Assembly: GCA_033764075.1 (NCBI GenBank)
Contig: JANRJH010000020.1
Location: forward strand, 79,420 to 143,419
Length of the DNA: 64,000 nt
Origin: M3007 sp033764075
GTDB lineage: Bacteria; Bacteroidota; Bacteroidia; Chitinophagales; Saprospiraceae
Reading direction: 5' to 3'
Shown: positions 60,775 to 64,000 of the stretch, one piece after another
How the letters are laid out: every line of letters begins with the position of its first letter
Numbering within the stretch: position 1 is the first letter of the stretch
Notes under the pieces: generated by a model
What the model saw: the letters and a program-made list of their open reading frames with translations, nothing else
What the model was told of the DNA's origin: nothing
Databases searched by the model: none
Position numbers and translations under genes: made by a program

Positions 60775-63700
60775 ATGAAAATGAAAAATTTTACACTTTT
60801 TAGCTTGTTGGGCTTTCTGCTCATGTCTGCTTTAGGGCAGGCGCAGGTGTTCAACGGCAGCACTGTCAACACGGCAGGCAATACCCTGATCCCTTCCACG
60901 GGCACGGGTGGCTGCACCGTGGCGCCGCAAACCACCGGCGGCACCTTCTTTAATGTGGCTGTTGCCGGGGTGCCGGCCACCAGCGCCGTTCAAACGGTTC
61001 TCCTGAACCTGAACCATACATCCGACGCCGATCTCGACATTTTCCTGATCTCCCCCGGCGGGCAGATACTGGAGCTGTCAACCGATAACGGCGGCACGGG
61101 CGATAACTTTACCAACACAGTGTTCTGCGATTTTGCGCCGTTGAGCATTGTGGGTCAGACGGCCCCCTTCACCGGTTTTTTCCGTCCGGAAGGTTCACTG
61201 TTGTCCCAAACCTGCGGCACCAACATCACACCGAATATCACTACGCTGGGCGCTTTTAACGCAGCCCTGCACAACGGAACCTGGCAGTTGGTCATCAAAG
61301 ACGATCTGGGCGCCAATACCGGTGCAATGTTGAACTGGTCGATCACTTTTGGCCCCAACTGCAACTTCTCCCTGGCAACCCTGCCGCCGGTGGTGCTCAA
61401 CAGCGCAACCAACGCAACAACGTGTGGCGTGTCCAACGCCAATGTGACTGCCCCCACACTGACTTGCGGTACGGCAGCGGTTTTGGACGTCGAGCTTGAC
61501 GGCGTGCTCATCGCTACCGGCGTTCCCGGCGGCGGCACTTTCCAGGTGACCACCGGGGCGGGCAGCCACATCCTGCGCTATACCATCCAGGGTTCCTGCC
61601 GCCAGATCACCCAGAACCTGACGGTCAACGACCTCGCCCCGCCAACCATCACCTGCCCGGCCAACATCACGCTGAACCTGGGTCCCGGTGAGTGCAGTAC
61701 GTTCTACAACTACAATGTGGAAGTGACCGACAACTGCCCGTTCTTCGGACCCACCACTACGCTCAACACCAACACGGTTACCAATAACGGCCAGAGTGGT
61801 GTGCAGTTCGACATCGTGAACAACACCAACCAGCCCATGAACATTCTGGGTTTTGGCGCCGACTTCTTTACCGCTGCGGGCAACGCACTGGTGGACGTTT
61901 ATGTGACCAACGGAAACACCGCCATCGGCGTAGCCAATAACCCGGCTGCGTGGACGTTGTTGGGTACCGATCCGGTGGTACCCATCGCAGCCGGTACGGC
62001 GGCCAGCCCCATCGATGTAGGTGGTTTGGTGCTCCAGCCCGGCGAATCGAAGGGTATTTACCTGCGCACCACGCAGACGATTGGTTATCAGGGCACTACT
62101 GCCGCCAACGGTAACGCCACGGTCACCGACGGCAGCCTGACCATCATCTCCAACGGTCACTCGGGTGTAGCAGGTACATTTGGCGCCTTGTTCACCCCGC
62201 GCGCTTTTGTAGGGTTCGTGACCTACCAAACCTCGGTAGACCCTGCTCCTGTTCAAATTACAGGCCTGCCCTCGGGTGCAGAATTCCCCATTGGTGTCAC
62301 TGAAAACTGTTTCGTGGCGACTGACGCCAACGGCAACACCGCCTCCTGCTGCTTTACGGTAACCGTAAACGAGTTCCCGAATGCAACCCAGTCCCTGGTT
62401 TGCAACGACCTGGTAAACATCTCTCTCGACTCCAGCTGCACCCACGTCCTCGGCGCCGATCAGGTGCTCGAAGGCGGACCGTACCGCTGCTACGATAACT
62501 ACATAGTACAACTGGATCGCATTGCTCCGTTTGGCAACGGTCCCTGGACGCCTGCCGTACTGGGCCCCGGCGACGTGGGCAAAAGCTACGCTTACCGCGT
62601 GGTGGACCCAGCTACCAACAACACCTGCTGGGGTATGGTGCTGGTGGAAGACAAACTGCCGCCGGTGTTGAGTTGCCCGTTGGCCTTTGCTACCTGTGGC
62701 GATGACCTGACGCCCTGCGCTTCGCCGGGTGGTTTTGGCCCGGCAGTAGGCCTGACCAACCACCCCAATCCCATCCCCAATACCAGTTTCTTCAACGGAT
62801 TTGCCGGGGTGACTTTTGACGTGCGCAACGACGGCGCTCAACCCATCCAGATCAGCGGATTTGAAACGTTCCTCAACCCACCCGTTACCCACACCATCCG
62901 GGTGTTCTTTACCACCACGGCAACGACCAACGTGGGCAACCAGTTGAACGCCAACGCCTGGACTTTGCTGGGAACCGCTCAGGTACAAGGTACCGCCGCA
63001 GTGAACTTTGCCGGACCCAAATCCATCATCCCCATTGGCGGCCTGGTGCTTCAGCCCGGAGAGTCCAAAGGCATTTATATTGAGACCAACCAGGGCGGCG
63101 CAGCGCTGCGCTACACGAATGGCGCCTTTACGGCCACTGACGGTACCCTCGCCGTGCTCAGCAACGGCTTCGCCGGCGGTCCCAACTTCGCCAATACCTT
63201 CGCAAGTCGTGCATTCGTAGGCACCGTTCAGTATCAGACCCAGGGCGCCGCTCCTTGCCTGCCCAACGAACTTGAACTGAACGTAAACGCTTTCCCGATC
63301 GGCCCCAATACATACCGCGCCAATATTGGCGCCGGCAGCCCCGTCATGGAGTCTTGCTCCGACGTTACCCTGACCTACTCGGACAGCGAGTTGCCGCAAA
63401 ACTGCAATGGCTTGCAAAAAATTGTGAACAGAAAGTGGACGGCCAACGACGCTTCCGGCAACACCTCTGTGTGCATTCAGGAAATCCGGGTAGCTGCCCC
63501 TTCGCTGATGCAAATCACCACGCCGCCGAACTACGACGACATTGATTCCTCCGCCTTCCTTTGCACGGGCGTTTACCCAACCCCCGAATACATCGAAAGC
63601 ACCGGCCAACAAGGTTTCCCCTATTATAACGGCAATCCGGTCGCCTGCGGCCTGTCTATTGACTACCACGACAAAGTAATCGACGTGTGCGACGGAACCT

Positions 63701-64000
63701 ACAAGATTCGTCGCGAATGGCTGTTGATTGACTGGTGTACCGGCGAAGACCTGGAGTACGTACAGTTGATCAAAGTAAAAGACGACGAACCCCCGGTATT
63801 TGACTGCCCGGCGAACCTGACGGTGACCACCGATCCGTTCAATTGCTGCGCTACGGTAGATCTTCCGGATGTGATCGTAAGCGACGTATGCTCGCGCATC
63901 AACAAAGTATCGGCCATGATCATCGGCATCAGCCCTGTGGCGCCGTTTGACACGATCGGTATGTTCACGGTAGGCGGCTCGCTGACGTCGTTCCCGGGCA
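60775..64000 (+). CDS. Second giant HYR surface protein with P-domain-like N-terminus (5' part)
   Basis: The frame is open from ATG 60775 to the window end (over 1070 codons). After a signal peptide (LLMSALGQAQ), residues ~20-200 resemble the proprotein-convertase P domain (LNLNHTSDADLDIFLISPGG, NGTWQLVIKDDLGANTGAMLNWSITFGP). HYR-type domains follow (VNDLAPPTITCPANITLNL). Two similar inserts each carry GGLVLQPGESKGIY, at about residues 420-430 and 755-765. From residue ~540 the protein parallels the 48669-53063 product: LVCNDLVNISLD against LVCNNLVNVSLD, and DLPDVIVSDVCSRI against DLPDVIVTDNCSRL. It is thus a paralogue. The C-terminus, where a T9SS domain is expected, is not in the window. 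Confidence 0.8.
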   Translation, partial: MKMKNFTLFSLLGFLLMSALGQAQVFNGSTVNTAGNTLIPSTGTGGCTVAPQTTGGTFFNVAVAGVPATSAVQTVLLNLNHTSDADLDIFLISPGGQILELSTDNGGTGDNFTNTVFCDFAPLSIVGQTAPFTGFFRPEGSLLSQTCGTNITPNITTLGAFNAALHNGTWQLVIKDDLGANTGAMLNWSITFGPNCNFSLATLPPVVLNSATNATTCGVSNANVTAPTLTCGTAAVLDVELDGVLIATGVPGGGTFQVTTGAGSHILRYTIQGSCRQITQNLTVNDLAPPTITCPANITLNLGPGECSTFYNYNVEVTDNCPFFGPTTTLNTNTVTNNGQSGVQFDIVNNTNQPMNILGFGADFFTAAGNALVDVYVTNGNTAIGVANNPAAWTLLGTDPVVPIAAGTAASPIDVGGLVLQPGESKGIYLRTTQTIGYQGTTAANGNATVTDGSLTIISNGHSGVAGTFGALFTPRAFVGFVTYQTSVDPAPVQITGLPSGAEFPIGVTENCFVATDANGNTASCCFTVTVNEFPNATQSLVCNDLVNISLDSSCTHVLGADQVLEGGPYRCYDNYIVQLDRIAPFGNGPWTPAVLGPGDVGKSYAYRVVDPATNNTCWGMVLVEDKLPPVLSCPLAFATCGDDLTPCASPGGFGPAVGLTNHPNPIPNTSFFNGFAGVTFDVRNDGAQPIQISGFETFLNPPVTHTIRVFFTTTATTNVGNQLNANAWTLLGTAQVQGTAAVNFAGPKSIIPIGGLVLQPGESKGIYIETNQGGAALRYTNGAFTATDGTLAVLSNGFAGGPNFANTFASRAFVGTVQYQTQGAAPCLPNELELNVNAFPIGPNTYRANIGAGSPVMESCSDVTLTYSDSELPQNCNGLQKIVNRKWTANDASGNTSVCIQEIRVAAPSLMQITTPPNYDDIDSSAFLCTGVYPTPEYIESTGQQGFPYYNGNPVACGLSIDYHDKVIDVCDGTYKIRREWLLIDWCTGEDLEYVQLIKVKDDEPPVFDCPANLTVTTDPFNCCATVDLPDVIVSDVCSRINKVSAMIIGISPVAPFDTIGMFTVGGSLTSFPG

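Noticed and set aside
61195..63669. 824-residue minus-strand frame near the window end
   Set aside because: The plus strand is open without a stop through the same region and encodes HYR and P-domain-like sequence similar to a neighbouring gene, so the minus frame is a shadow.

Overview
The window looks like chromosome of a moderately high-GC member of the Bacteroidota, most likely the Saprospiria/Saprospiraceae (an inference from content; no rRNA is present). The evidence is a SusC/SusD pair, several proteins with type IX secretion (T9SS) C-terminal sorting domains, a SprB-like/SprF-like adhesin pair, and repeated TAnnTTTG -7 promoter boxes, the Bacteroidota consensus, placed 15-60 bases before start codons.

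Layout. 0-3 kb: the end of RNase Y, smpB, a degenerate PAP2-type membrane protein, and two repeat structures (a 35-bp perfect inverted repeat and an eight-unit, 101-bp tandem array). 2.6-6.1 kb: an HxlR regulator divergent from a four-gene operon (DJ-1/PfpI protein, unknown secreted protein, bestrophin-like channel, NAD(P)-binding reductase). 6.1-7.4 kb: a frameshifted remnant of phosphoenolpyruvate synthase and a lower-GC PKD lipoprotein. 7.4-16.4 kb: murA with Asp instead of the catalytic Cys, a lipoprotein-type MscS channel, a large Tyr/Gly/Pro-rich secreted protein, a MarR regulator, an esterase, an RsmI-like methyltransferase and a cyclase-family hydrolase.

16.4-29.3 kb is a polysaccharide utilisation locus that I read as targeting beta-1,4-galactan. 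It holds a T9SS-routed SusE/F-like binding protein, SusC, an enlarged SusD carrying inserted SusE/F-like modules, a GH53 endo-galactanase lipoprotein, galT, and a GH2-GH53 fusion enzyme. Together these could bind galactan, cut it, import oligosaccharides, release galactose and feed it to the Leloir pathway.

29.4-41 kb: a GH3-auxin-type adenylating enzyme, a T9SS-exported PQQ-type sugar dehydrogenase, then a colinear set (small secreted protein, M43 metalloprotease, TolC, HlyD-like adaptor, MacB-like permease, ATPase, LytS kinase, LytTR regulator) that looks like a self-regulated tripartite ABC export system. 41-48.5 kb: a TonB C-terminal-domain protein, ahcY, a TrpR-like regulator, an Old-Yellow-Enzyme/dienoyl-CoA reductase, a haloperoxidase-family lipoprotein lacking a key His, and a LuxR-type regulator whose phosphoacceptor Asp is Glu.

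48.5-64 kb is a cluster of giant secreted surface proteins: a HYR protein with a dockerin-like module and its own cohesin-like module, a small cohesin-like T9SS protein, a 1613-residue protein with three cohesin-like domains and about 13 SprB repeats, its PorP/SprF partner, and a second HYR giant running off the window end. The co-occurrence of cohesin-like and dockerin-like modules on T9SS cargo is the most interesting candidate for an undescribed system here. All assignments come from reading the sequence; no database search was run.
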